Of a DNA stretch of 64,000 nucleotides, positions 9,131-16,631 are shown piece by piece. The DNA is from Coprosoma sp963632935. GTDB lineage: Bacteria; Bacillota_I; Bacilli_A; RF39; UBA660. The notes under the pieces are model-generated. The model was not told the DNA's origin. It worked only from the letters and a program-made list of their open reading frames with translations, and did no database searches. The translations under genes were made by a program, and so were the position numbers. The stretch is taken from assembly GCA_963632935.1 (NCBI GenBank), contig CAVGWA010000003.1, forward strand, positions 1 to 64,000. The letters run 5' to 3'. Position 1 is the stretch's first letter, and every line of letters begins with the position of its first letter.

Positions 9131-10563
9131 AAAAAACAAAAATTATATGTTCAATTGGTCCAAGCAGTGCCAAATATGAAGTTTTTAAACAAATGGTTAA
9201 AAATGGTATGAATGTTGCTAGAATTAATTTTTCTCATGCTACTTTAGAAGAAAAACAAACAGCACTTTCATTAGTTAAAAGAGCAAATGAGGATAGTGAA
9301 TTAAATGCTCATGTTGCTGTTTTATATGATACTAAAGGTCCTGATTTCCGTACAGGTAAAATGACTGATGGTAAAATAGAACTTAAAAATGGTCAATTAA
9401 TTGATATTGTTAAGGATGATATTTTAGGTACTGAAGAAGCTTTTACTGTAAATTACAAAGATGCTTTAGATAGTATTAGTGTTGGAAATGAAATTTTATT
9501 AGAAGATGGTCTAATGAAATTAAAAGTTAAGGAAAAAATTAGTAATGGTTTAAGATGTGAAATTATTGATGGCGGAACATTAGGCGATAGAAAAGGTGTT
9601 AATGTTCCAGGGGTAAATTTAAATTTAGATTTTATAAGTGAACAAGATAAAGAAGATATTATTTATGCTTGTAAAAATGAGGGTGATTTTTTAGCTTTAT
9701 CATTTGTTAGTTCTGCTGAAGATGTATATGAAGTTAGAAAATTATTAAAAGAGCAAGGTAGAGAAGATATGCAGATTATTTCTAAGGTTGAAAGTTGGGC
9801 TGCAATTCAAAATATTGATTCTATTATTAAAGCTAGTGATGGTATTATGGTTGCTCGTGGTGATTTAGGTGTAGAAGTTGCTATGGATAAATTACCAATA
9901 TTACAAAAACAAATAATTGAAAAATGTCGTGTTATTGGACGTACTGTTGTCGTAGCAACTGAAATGCTAGCATCTATGTATACAAGTGCAAGACCTACAA
10001 GAGCTGAAGTTTCAGATGTTGCTAATGCCGTATTAGATGGAACAGATGCAGTTATGTTATCTGGAGAAACTACAATTGGTACTCATCCTGCTGATGCTGT
10101 TAAATTTATGGCTGAAGCATGTAAAACTGCTGAAGATTATTATGATTATAAAGCTCAAAAATCTTATGCTAGAGTTAATAATATTCCAAGTATTATAGCT
10201 CATAATGCTGTTGAAACTGCTAATTTAATTGATGTTAAATTAATAGTTTGTGCAACTGCTAGTGGTTATACTGCTAAATTAATAGGTACTCAAAAACCTA
10301 AATCATATGTTATAGCAGCTTGCCCTAGTGAAGATATTGCTCATTCACTTGCTTTAAATTATGGAGTTTATCCTGTTGTTTCTAAAAACTATGATGATAT
10401 GGAAGCTTTAGTAAGAGAATGTAAAAAAATAGCTACTAATTTCACTTCTTTAGAAGAAGGCAATCATGTTTTAGTTACTGGTGGTTATCCAAGTATACAT
10501 GCTCCAAAATCAACTAATTTCTTAAAGGTTGAGACTATAACAAAAGATGACATTAACGAATAA
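9127..10563 (+). CDS. pyk: Pyruvate kinase
   Basis: Last step of glycolysis: phosphoenolpyruvate + ADP to pyruvate + ATP, in the cytosol. The 478-aa protein has the barrel motifs ARINFSHA near the N-terminus, the signature KVESWAAIQNIDSII with DGIMVARGDLGVE, and AVMLSGET, then a C-terminal allosteric alpha/beta domain. It lacks the extra PEP-utiliser-like domain found at the C-terminus of Bacillus Pyk. Start is ATG 9127, overlapping the mutM stop, with AGAAGGAGAAG as ribosome site; the longer in-frame reading begins inside mutM. Its last 11 bases overlap the convergent tmcAL gene. Confidence 0.97.
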   Translation: MKKTKIICSIGPSSAKYEVFKQMVKNGMNVARINFSHATLEEKQTALSLVKRANEDSELNAHVAVLYDTKGPDFRTGKMTDGKIELKNGQLIDIVKDDILGTEEAFTVNYKDALDSISVGNEILLEDGLMKLKVKEKISNGLRCEIIDGGTLGDRKGVNVPGVNLNLDFISEQDKEDIIYACKNEGDFLALSFVSSAEDVYEVRKLLKEQGREDMQIISKVESWAAIQNIDSIIKASDGIMVARGDLGVEVAMDKLPILQKQIIEKCRVIGRTVVVATEMLASMYTSARPTRAEVSDVANAVLDGTDAVMLSGETTIGTHPADAVKFMAEACKTAEDYYDYKAQKSYARVNNIPSIIAHNAVETANLIDVKLIVCATASGYTAKLIGTQKPKSYVIAACPSEDIAHSLALNYGVYPVVSKNYDDMEALVRECKKIATNFTSLEEGNHVLVTGGYPSIHAPKSTNFLKVETITKDDINE

Positions 10564-11653
10564 TCACCTTATGTTGATATTCGTTTAGAATGTCATCTTT
10601 TTTTCTTAAATTATAAATATCACTAACTCTTTTTTCTAAATAAAGATCTTCACTATATTTTGTTATAATCGGTATCATACATCTTTTTTTAATTTCATTT
10701 AAATATTTTCTTCCATTTTTATTAAACCCTAAAATTCTTATATAACTTATATTCTTAAACTTTTTAGCTTCTTCTTTTGTAAAATTACATAATATATGTA
10801 GATACATCCTTTTTAATTTATTATAAGTGTATCTTTTTGATTTTGTTAATTTTATTAACTCATCAATATTATTTGCCTTATAAATTACTTTTTTAATTTT
10901 ATTTTCTATTCCTTCATCAACGTCCATATATATACTTAAATTACTAGATGTTATTATCTTATATTTTAATAAATCAAAATAATCATCAAAATAATGTGGA
11001 TTTTTTAAACCTTTTAAACTTTCTTTAGGAACACTTTTTGTAATATCTTTTTTTTCTTTTAAAGCATTTCTAATACTTGTCCCACTTGATATATTTTCTA
11101 AATTTAAATCATGATAATTATTAGTTCTTTTAATACATTTAATTTCAACATTTGGTAAATTTCTAATATAACCAAGACCTAACAGATCATTTGGTTTGTC
11201 ATCTAAATAAAGATTAAAATCATTAAGAGCAAGGGCCATACTTTTAGGATAATTAAATCCTTTTTTTAAATAAAATTTAACCTTATCATCATATTCTTTT
11301 TTCTTTTGTACATTAACTATTTTTTTTAAATAATTTATATCACCAGTTTCACTACCAAAAACAAAAGCATCAATATCTAAATATTTTAATATCTCACATG
11401 AAGCTTTAGTAAAAACATCAGCTGATTGACTGCCATAAGCAAATGGCAGTTCTACAACTAAATCAACATAATTTAAAGCTACTTTTGCTTTTTCCCATTT
11501 ATTTATTAAACTAACATCTCCTCTTTGAGTATAATCTCCATTAATCACTGCAATTATTATATAATCAGGATACATTTTTTTAATTTCATTTATATGATAT
11601 AAATGGCCATTATGAAATGGATTATATTCACATATTATTCCAACACTTTTCAT
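10553..11653 (-). CDS. tmcAL: tRNA(Met) cytidine acetate ligase (TmcAL, formerly YlbM)
   Basis: ATP-dependent ligase that uses acetate to make N4-acetylcytidine at the wobble position of elongator tRNA-Met; 366 aa. The nucleotidyltransferase HxGH-type motif (NPFHNGHLYH, residues 11-20) and the SGTSIRNALKEK segment identify the DUF795/HIGH_NTase1 family. It is convergent with pyk, overlapping its 3' end by 11 bases, and diverges from the pilin-like gene, sharing a palindromic promoter region at 11699-11710. GGAG ahead of the ATG supports the start. Confidence 0.93.
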   Translation of the reverse strand: MKSVGIICEYNPFHNGHLYHINEIKKMYPDYIIIAVINGDYTQRGDVSLINKWEKAKVALNYVDLVVELPFAYGSQSADVFTKASCEILKYLDIDAFVFGSETGDINYLKKIVNVQKKKEYDDKVKFYLKKGFNYPKSMALALNDFNLYLDDKPNDLLGLGYIRNLPNVEIKCIKRTNNYHDLNLENISSGTSIRNALKEKKDITKSVPKESLKGLKNPHYFDDYFDLLKYKIITSSNLSIYMDVDEGIENKIKKVIYKANNIDELIKLTKSKRYTYNKLKRMYLHILCNFTKEEAKKFKNISYIRILGFNKNGRKYLNEIKKRCMIPIITKYSEDLYLEKRVSDIYNLRKKDDILNEYQHKVIIR

Positions 11654-11674
11654 ATCATCAGCTCCACTTAAAGT

Positions 11675-11733
11675 ATTTTAACAGTTAAATCTTTATATTG
11701 TCAATTGACACTAAAAAAGAAAGTAAGTATAAT
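11675..11733. promoter_or_regulatory. Divergent, back-to-back sigma-A promoters sharing a palindromic -35
   Basis: Rightward: TTGACA (11705-11710), 17-bp spacer, TATAAT (11728-11733) for the pilin-like gene. Leftward: the other half of the palindrome TGTCAATTGACA (11699-11710) gives a second TTGACA (11704 back to 11699), with TAAAAT on the minus strand at 11680-11675 (18-bp spacer) for tmcAL. Both -35 boxes abut at the dyad centre. Confidence 0.8.
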
Positions 11734-11750
11734 TTGAAATAGGTGATAGT

Positions 11751-12122
11751 ATGAAAAAGGGTTTTACTTTAATAGAATTACTCGCAGTAATTATTATATT
11801 GGGTATTATTGCGACAATAGCAGTTCCAAGTATAATTGGAATTATTAATAGTTCTAAAGAAGATACTTTAGAGGAACAAAAAAGAATTGTTGTTGAAGCT
11901 ACTAAAAGATGGGGTACTGATAATTCTAGTAAACTGCCTTCAAATTCTTGCGATATGACTATATCTAGGTTAAAGTCTGAAGGTTATATAAGTAGTGATA
12001 AAAGTGTTACTAATCCAACAACGGGTAAAGAAATGACTGGATGCGTTAGAATAAAATTTGATGAAAATAATAATCAATATAAATATGTGTATGAGAATGT
12101 TTGTAAAAATGAATGTAGTTAG
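11751..12122 (+). CDS. Type IV pilin-like / ComGC-like pseudopilin
   Basis: A 123-aa protein with a class III signal: MKKG then FTLIELLAVIIILGIIATIA, so prepilin peptidase would cut after Gly4 and methylate Phe5. The hydrophobic helix of about 25 residues is followed by a small soluble domain with four cysteines (SNSC, TGC, VCKNEC), perhaps disulfide-bonded. ComGC-like proteins form the DNA-uptake pseudopilus, but the other com or pil genes (ATPase, platform protein, peptidase) are absent from this window, so its machine is unknown. Strong promoter and AGGTGA site. GtrA follows nine bases later, apparently in the same transcript. Confidence 0.85.
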   Translation: MKKGFTLIELLAVIIILGIIATIAVPSIIGIINSSKEDTLEEQKRIVVEATKRWGTDNSSKLPSNSCDMTISRLKSEGYISSDKSVTNPTTGKEMTGCVRIKFDENNNQYKYVYENVCKNECS

Positions 12123-12131
12123 AGGTATATT

Positions 12132-12548
12132 ATGATTAAAAAAATTTATTTAAAATATGAAGAAATTATTAATTATGTAATTGTTGGAGGATGTACTACT
12201 TTAATTAATTTAGTTGTTTATTTTGTGCTTATTAATACTATATTTTCGGCTAAAGGAAATTTAGATATTCAAATTGCAAATGTAATAGCGTGGATTTGTT
12301 CCGTTTTATTTGCTTATGTTACAAATAGAAAGTTTGTTTTTAAAAGTAGCACAAAGGGTAGAGAAAAATTAAAAGAAATAAGTAGTTTCTTTGGTTCAAG
12401 AGTTGTTTCCCTTATTATGGATATTGCTTTAATGTTTATACTTTATAGTGTTATGCATATAAATGATACAATAAGTAAATTAATTGACCAAGTAGTCATT
12501 ATAGTAGCAAATTATGTTCTAGCAAAACTGTTAGTTTTTAAAAAATAA
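12132..12548 (+). CDS. GtrA family membrane protein
   Basis: A 138-aa protein with four predicted transmembrane helices and the GtrA hallmarks (NYVIVGGCTTLINLVVYF near the start, ANVIAWICSVLFAYVTNRKFVF in the middle). GtrA-like proteins are thought to move or flip undecaprenyl-linked sugars used for glycosylating polymers or surface molecules. It sits directly behind the pilin-like gene, and one could imagine glycan transfer to the pilin, but that is a guess from position only. ATG 12132 follows GAGGTATATT. A terminator stem covers its 3' end. Confidence 0.85.
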   Translation: MIKKIYLKYEEIINYVIVGGCTTLINLVVYFVLINTIFSAKGNLDIQIANVIAWICSVLFAYVTNRKFVFKSSTKGREKLKEISSFFGSRVVSLIMDIALMFILYSVMHINDTISKLIDQVVIIVANYVLAKLLVFKK

Positions 12549-12559
12549 ACAGTTTTTTT
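12524..12559 (+). terminator. Intrinsic terminator, overlapping the gtrA stop
   Basis: AAAACTGTT (12524-12532) pairs with AACAGTTTT (12548-12556), followed by further T. The 5' arm lies inside the gtrA coding region. Confidence 0.75.
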
Positions 12560-12615
12560 CTTTTTTCGACAAAATTCGACATGGTAAATATTGTAAAATA
12601 ATGTCGGTGATAGAA

Positions 12616-13824
12616 ATGGAATTTTTTGATACTTTGCTTTTAGATTTGATTTTAGCTGGTATGCCTTTAACTGTATATTTGCTTTATATTGCTTATGCGA
12701 AAACTTTTAATAAAAAAGAAGGAGATTTATTAATTGTTGTAACTGTTTTTTCTAGTTTATATTTAATTTTAAAATATGCAAGACCTTTATATAAGGGAAT
12801 GCCATTTATTGTTATTAACATTCCTTTGTTACTTGCTTATTTAAAAAAATCAAATTTTTCTGCTTTAATTACTTCATTTATTATGGTTCTATATTATTAT
12901 AATTTTTATAATGATTATCTAATTATTTTAATTTTAGAATATTTATTCTATTATTTATTTTATTTAAAAATCTCTTTAAAAATGAATACATATATTTTAA
13001 TTTTTTCATGTGCTAAAACTTTTATTACAATTTTACTTTTAAAAAATTATTTTATTAAAGAAATTATTGTTGGAATTTGTCTATATTTAATTTCTTCGTT
13101 TTTAATATATTTATTAAATCAAACTGAAAAAATATTAAATCTTCATATGACGGTAAAACAGATAGAAAATGATAAGCAAATTAAAACATCATTATTTAGA
13201 ATAACACATGAAATTAAAAATCCTATCGCAGTTTGTAAAGGTTATTTAGATATGTTTAATGTTAATAATTTAAATCATAGTAAAAAATATATACCTATTT
13301 TGAAAGAAGAAATTGATAGAACATTACTTTTACTAGAAGATTTTCTTGCAATGAACAAACTTAAAATTAATAAAGACATTATTGATATTAATATGCTTAT
13401 TGAAGATGTTATTAAAAATATTGATTTATTATGTTTTAAAAATAATATTAAGATTGTTAATAATATTATTGATGATGAAATATATATAAGTGCGGATTAT
13501 AATAGATTAACTCAAGTTTTTATTAATGTTTTAAAAAATAGTATTGAAGCTATGGATAAAAATAAAAAATGTAAAATTGAAATTGATGAAGTTTTAGAAA
13601 AAGGTAAAGTTATAATTACTATAAAAGATAATGGTGTTGGTATGAGTGATAGTCTTTTAAGTAAAATAAAGCAACCATTTTATACTACTAAAAGAAAAGG
13701 TACTGGACTTGGTGTATCACTTTCCAATGAAATAATTCAAGCTCATGATGGAACCCTTTCTTATATTTCAAAGGAAAATGAATATACTAAGGTAATAATT
13801 ACTTTGCCGGCTGAAGAATATTAA
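12616..13824 (+). CDS. Membrane sensor histidine kinase, sporulation-kinase-like
   Basis: A 402-aa protein with about six hydrophobic segments in the first 170 residues and a cytoplasmic kinase core. The H-box RITHEIKNPIAVCKGYLDMF (phospho-accepting His198) resembles the HisKA type of the Bacillus Kin sporulation kinases; the N-box (NVLKNSIEAM), G1 (IKDNGVGMS) and G2 (GTGLGVSLS) boxes are intact. There is no response regulator beside it, as is also usual for phosphorelay kinases feeding Spo0F/Spo0A. Start: ATG 12616 has GGTGA six bases upstream; an in-frame ATG at 12601 would place that site inside the gene. A hexamer inverted repeat, CGACAT...ATGTCG (12577-12582, 12601-12606), brackets the start region. 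The sporulation role is an inference. Confidence 0.88.
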   Translation: MEFFDTLLLDLILAGMPLTVYLLYIAYAKTFNKKEGDLLIVVTVFSSLYLILKYARPLYKGMPFIVINIPLLLAYLKKSNFSALITSFIMVLYYYNFYNDYLIILILEYLFYYLFYLKISLKMNTYILIFSCAKTFITILLLKNYFIKEIIVGICLYLISSFLIYLLNQTEKILNLHMTVKQIENDKQIKTSLFRITHEIKNPIAVCKGYLDMFNVNNLNHSKKYIPILKEEIDRTLLLLEDFLAMNKLKINKDIIDINMLIEDVIKNIDLLCFKNNIKIVNNIIDDEIYISADYNRLTQVFINVLKNSIEAMDKNKKCKIEIDEVLEKGKVIITIKDNGVGMSDSLLSKIKQPFYTTKRKGTGLGVSLSNEIIQAHDGTLSYISKENEYTKVIITLPAEEY

Positions 13825-13832
13825 GAAAGTAC

Positions 13833-13860
13833 AGTAATATTAAACAAATATTACTTTTTT
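13833..13860 (+). terminator. Intrinsic terminator after the histidine kinase
   Basis: A 9-bp perfect stem (13833-13841 with 13847-13855, AGTAATATT and its complement), a 5-nt loop and a T run. A TGC-TATAAT extended -10 element for the next gene follows at 13862-13870. Confidence 0.8.
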
Positions 13861-13897
13861 GTGCTATAATAGGATTAATTTGTAGGGAGGTTTTATC

Positions 13898-16171
13898 ATG
13901 AAATTAAAATTTAGAGCTGATAAAAAAGATTGGATGATGTTTGGCGGATATTGTATAATCTTACTTTATTTTGTTGCTGTTGCTCTTTTAAATATTATTC
14001 AGTTTGCTAAAGGTGATTTAGATCGTCCTTTTCATGGCTTTAATCCTTTTCCAGCTTTCGCACCTGGTTATATTGGATTAACAATTGTTTGCTATATTAT
14101 TGCTTTAGTCGCAAGTTTATTTAGTGTTAAAGATAAATTTTTTGATAGAGAAAAAGGTTTTGGGTTTTCCACTGAAGCTAAAAAAGCTTCAAAAGGTTAT
14201 TCTAGATGGCTTTCAGCAGATGAGTTAAAAAAAGAATTAAAAATGGTTAAAGTTCAAGATAAAACTGCTGATGCAGGCGGACTTCCTTTGATTAACGATG
14301 GTAAAAAAATGTGGGTTGATGATGGTGAAGGACATAATTTAATCATTGGTTCTACTGGTGCTGGTAAAACTCAAGTTGCTATTTTTCCATTAGTTCATTC
14401 ACTTGCTAAACATGATGAGTCTATGATTATTACAGACCCAAAAGGTGAGATATATGAAACTACCGCTGAGATGCTTAGAAAAAGAGGATATAATGTTGTT
14501 CTTTTAAACTTCCGTAATCCCCAGCAAGGTAGTGGATGGAATCCCTTACATTTGCCTTATAAATATTTTAAAGAAGGTAATAGTGATAAAGCTAATGAAC
14601 TTACTGATGACTTAGCTATGAATATTTTGTATGATGAAAATGCTCAAAGTAATGACCCATTTTGGGAAAAAACTGCAGCCGATTATTTTTCTGGTATTTG
14701 TCTTGGTTTGTTTGAAGATGCTAAAGAAGAAGAAATTAATTTAAACAGTGTTAATTTATTTACATCTATTGGTGAAGATAGATGTGGACCTAATTCAACT
14801 TATTCTAATGAATATTTTAAATTAACTAAAGATCCTGCATCTCCTGCTTTTGTAAGTGCATCTTCTACCATTTCAGCGCCTAATGAAACTAAGGGAAGTA
14901 TTTTATCAGTATTAAAACAAAAAATAAGATTATTTGCTTCACGTGAAAACCTATCAGAAATGCTTTCTCATAGTGATTTTGAATTTGAAGATATTGGAAA
15001 GAAAAAAACAGCTGTATTTATTGTTATTCAAGATGAGAAAAAAACTTATCATTCTTTAGTTACTATTTTCTTAAAACAGTGTTACGAAACTTTAGTTGAT
15101 TATGCTCAAAAGTCTGGTGGAAAATTACCATATAGAACCAATTTTATATTGGATGAATTTGCTAATATGCCACCTTTAAAGGATGTTGATGCAATGGTTT
15201 CAGCTGCTCGTAGTAGGCGTATGAGATTTTTCTTTGTTATTCAAAACTATGCTCAACTTGATGAGGTATATGGTAAGGAAAAAGGAAAAACAATAAGAGG
15301 TAACTGTACAAACATTATTTATTTAATTAGTAGTGAACTTGATGCTTTAGAAGAGATTAGTAAAGTTTGTGGTGAGGTAAAAGTTAAGACTGATAAAAAA
15401 GATAAAGATGGTAAAGCTATCGAAGAAACTAGACCTTTAATTACGGTAAGTGATCTTCAAACATTAAAAATGGGTGAAATTATTTTAATGAGATTACGTA
15501 TGCCACCTTTTAGAACAAAATTGAAATTAAATTATGAAATTAATTGGGGAGATGATTGTGAAAAAGCATCTTATCCAACTAGAAAAAAAGAAAATCTTCA
15601 TACATTTGATTTAAAATCATTTGTTGATAAAGCAAGAGAAACAAAAAAAGAAGAAAGCATGAATAAACTTTTAAGTCAACTTATGCCAGGTGTTAAAAAT
15701 AATAATGTTTCTAATGCACCTATGAGTGCGTCTGAAATGATGAAGAATATTGATAAGGCAATTGCTAAAAGGGAAAAAGAACAAAAAGAAAGTAATTCAA
15801 TTGTTGATAAGGGATTGCCAATTGCTAAAATTGAACCTGTTAAAGTTCCTGTAAGTTCTTTAGAAGTCCCTAAAAAAGTAGATGTTGAATCTTTAAAAAC
15901 TGTTGCTAAAAAAATCGATGAATCAGCAAATATCTCTAGTGAATCACATTTATATGTTAAGCCTGATATAAAATCTAATACTAAAAATATTATTTCTAGT
16001 GCAGATTTTGCTGCAAAAATTACAAATAATGTTAATAAAACTGTTAAGGTTAGTGCTGAACCTGTTAAAGAAAAAACTGAATTTGTTAAGGCTGAAGAAA
16101 ATGATAAAAATAATTATGTTACAGATGATCAATTTTTTGATGATTTCTTTGCTGATGATGATGAAAACTGA
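13898..16171 (+). CDS. VirD4/TraG-like type IV coupling ATPase, orphan
   Basis: A 757-aa membrane ATPase of the conjugative coupling-protein family, which in T4SS loads DNA or proteins into the secretion channel. Two transmembrane segments lie in the first 75 residues; Walker A is GSTGAGKT (151-158), followed by DPKGEIYETTAEMLRKRG, and Walker B is FILDEFANMPP near 416. The last ~180 residues are lysine-rich and of low complexity, and end in an acidic FDDFFADDDEN tail. The gene has an extended -10 promoter (TATAAT 13865-13870), an AGGGAGG site and its own terminator. No relaxase, VirB4 or other mating-channel gene lies nearby, and base composition looks like that of its neighbours, so it may be a resident chromosomal gene rather than part of a recent element. 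Confidence 0.9.
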   Translation: MKLKFRADKKDWMMFGGYCIILLYFVAVALLNIIQFAKGDLDRPFHGFNPFPAFAPGYIGLTIVCYIIALVASLFSVKDKFFDREKGFGFSTEAKKASKGYSRWLSADELKKELKMVKVQDKTADAGGLPLINDGKKMWVDDGEGHNLIIGSTGAGKTQVAIFPLVHSLAKHDESMIITDPKGEIYETTAEMLRKRGYNVVLLNFRNPQQGSGWNPLHLPYKYFKEGNSDKANELTDDLAMNILYDENAQSNDPFWEKTAADYFSGICLGLFEDAKEEEINLNSVNLFTSIGEDRCGPNSTYSNEYFKLTKDPASPAFVSASSTISAPNETKGSILSVLKQKIRLFASRENLSEMLSHSDFEFEDIGKKKTAVFIVIQDEKKTYHSLVTIFLKQCYETLVDYAQKSGGKLPYRTNFILDEFANMPPLKDVDAMVSAARSRRMRFFFVIQNYAQLDEVYGKEKGKTIRGNCTNIIYLISSELDALEEISKVCGEVKVKTDKKDKDGKAIEETRPLITVSDLQTLKMGEIILMRLRMPPFRTKLKLNYEINWGDDCEKASYPTRKKENLHTFDLKSFVDKARETKKEESMNKLLSQLMPGVKNNNVSNAPMSASEMMKNIDKAIAKREKEQKESNSIVDKGLPIAKIEPVKVPVSSLEVPKKVDVESLKTVAKKIDESANISSESHLYVKPDIKSNTKNIISSADFAAKITNNVNKTVKVSAEPVKEKTEFVKAEENDKNNYVTDDQFFDDFFADDDEN

Positions 16172-16187
16172 GTACTCAGTTTTTTTG
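16164..16187 (+). terminator. Intrinsic terminator over the virD4-like stop codon
   Basis: A perfect palindrome at 16164-16183, AAAACTGAGTACTCAGTTTT, is followed by more T. It includes the TGA stop at 16169-16171. Confidence 0.85.
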
Positions 16188-16297
16188 TATGGTAATAAAT
16201 AATTATTTAAAATATTATATAAAGAAATATTTTTGTTTTTGGATTTTTTAAATATTTAATATTTTTTAATAACATATAATAAAATGAAGGTGGTATT

Positions 16298-16576
16298 GTG
16301 TTTATTACTATTGATGATTTTTTAAAATTAGATAGACCTAATATTATTGATATTAGGTCTATTCAAAAGTTTAATAATAATCATATTCCTGGGGCTTTGA
16401 ATATTGATTATACTTTACTTTTAAATAATCCTGAGAAATATTTGATTAAAAGTCAGTCATATTATATATATTGTCAGCATGGTATTACTTCAAGTAAAGT
16501 TGTTCAATTACTTAGGATAAAGGGTTACAATGTATTTAGTGTAATTGGTGGATATGAGGCTTGGGTTTTAAGGTAA
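16298..16576 (+). CDS. Single-domain rhodanese
   Basis: A 92-aa cytoplasmic rhodanese-fold protein. The active-site loop CQHGITSS carries the expected cysteine, and DIRSIQKFNNNHIPGALNI and GGYEAW are typical opening and closing motifs, so it is probably a working sulfurtransferase; physiological donor and acceptor are unknown. It starts with GTG at 16298 behind GAAGGTGG. A TATAAT at 16275-16280 lies very close to the ribosome site, so the true promoter may be further upstream. It precedes ezrA by 55 bases. thiI, which needs a persulfide donor, lies in the same block, a possible but unproven link. Confidence 0.9.
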   Translation: MFITIDDFLKLDRPNIIDIRSIQKFNNNHIPGALNIDYTLLLNNPEKYLIKSQSYYIYCQHGITSSKVVQLLRIKGYNVFSVIGGYEAWVLR

Positions 16577-16631
16577 AAAATTTTATAGACATTATTTTAC
16601 TTATTTGATACAATTATGATAGGTGATGTAC

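Noticed and set aside
12565..12581. Two TTCGACA copies before the histidine kinase as -35 boxes
   Set aside because: Spacing to the only TAAAAT is 12 or 22 bp, outside the useful range. They may be an operator, but one example is not enough.
16275..16280. TATAAT as promoter of the rhodanese gene
   Set aside because: The predicted start would fall in the ribosome site and no -35 box lies at the right distance.
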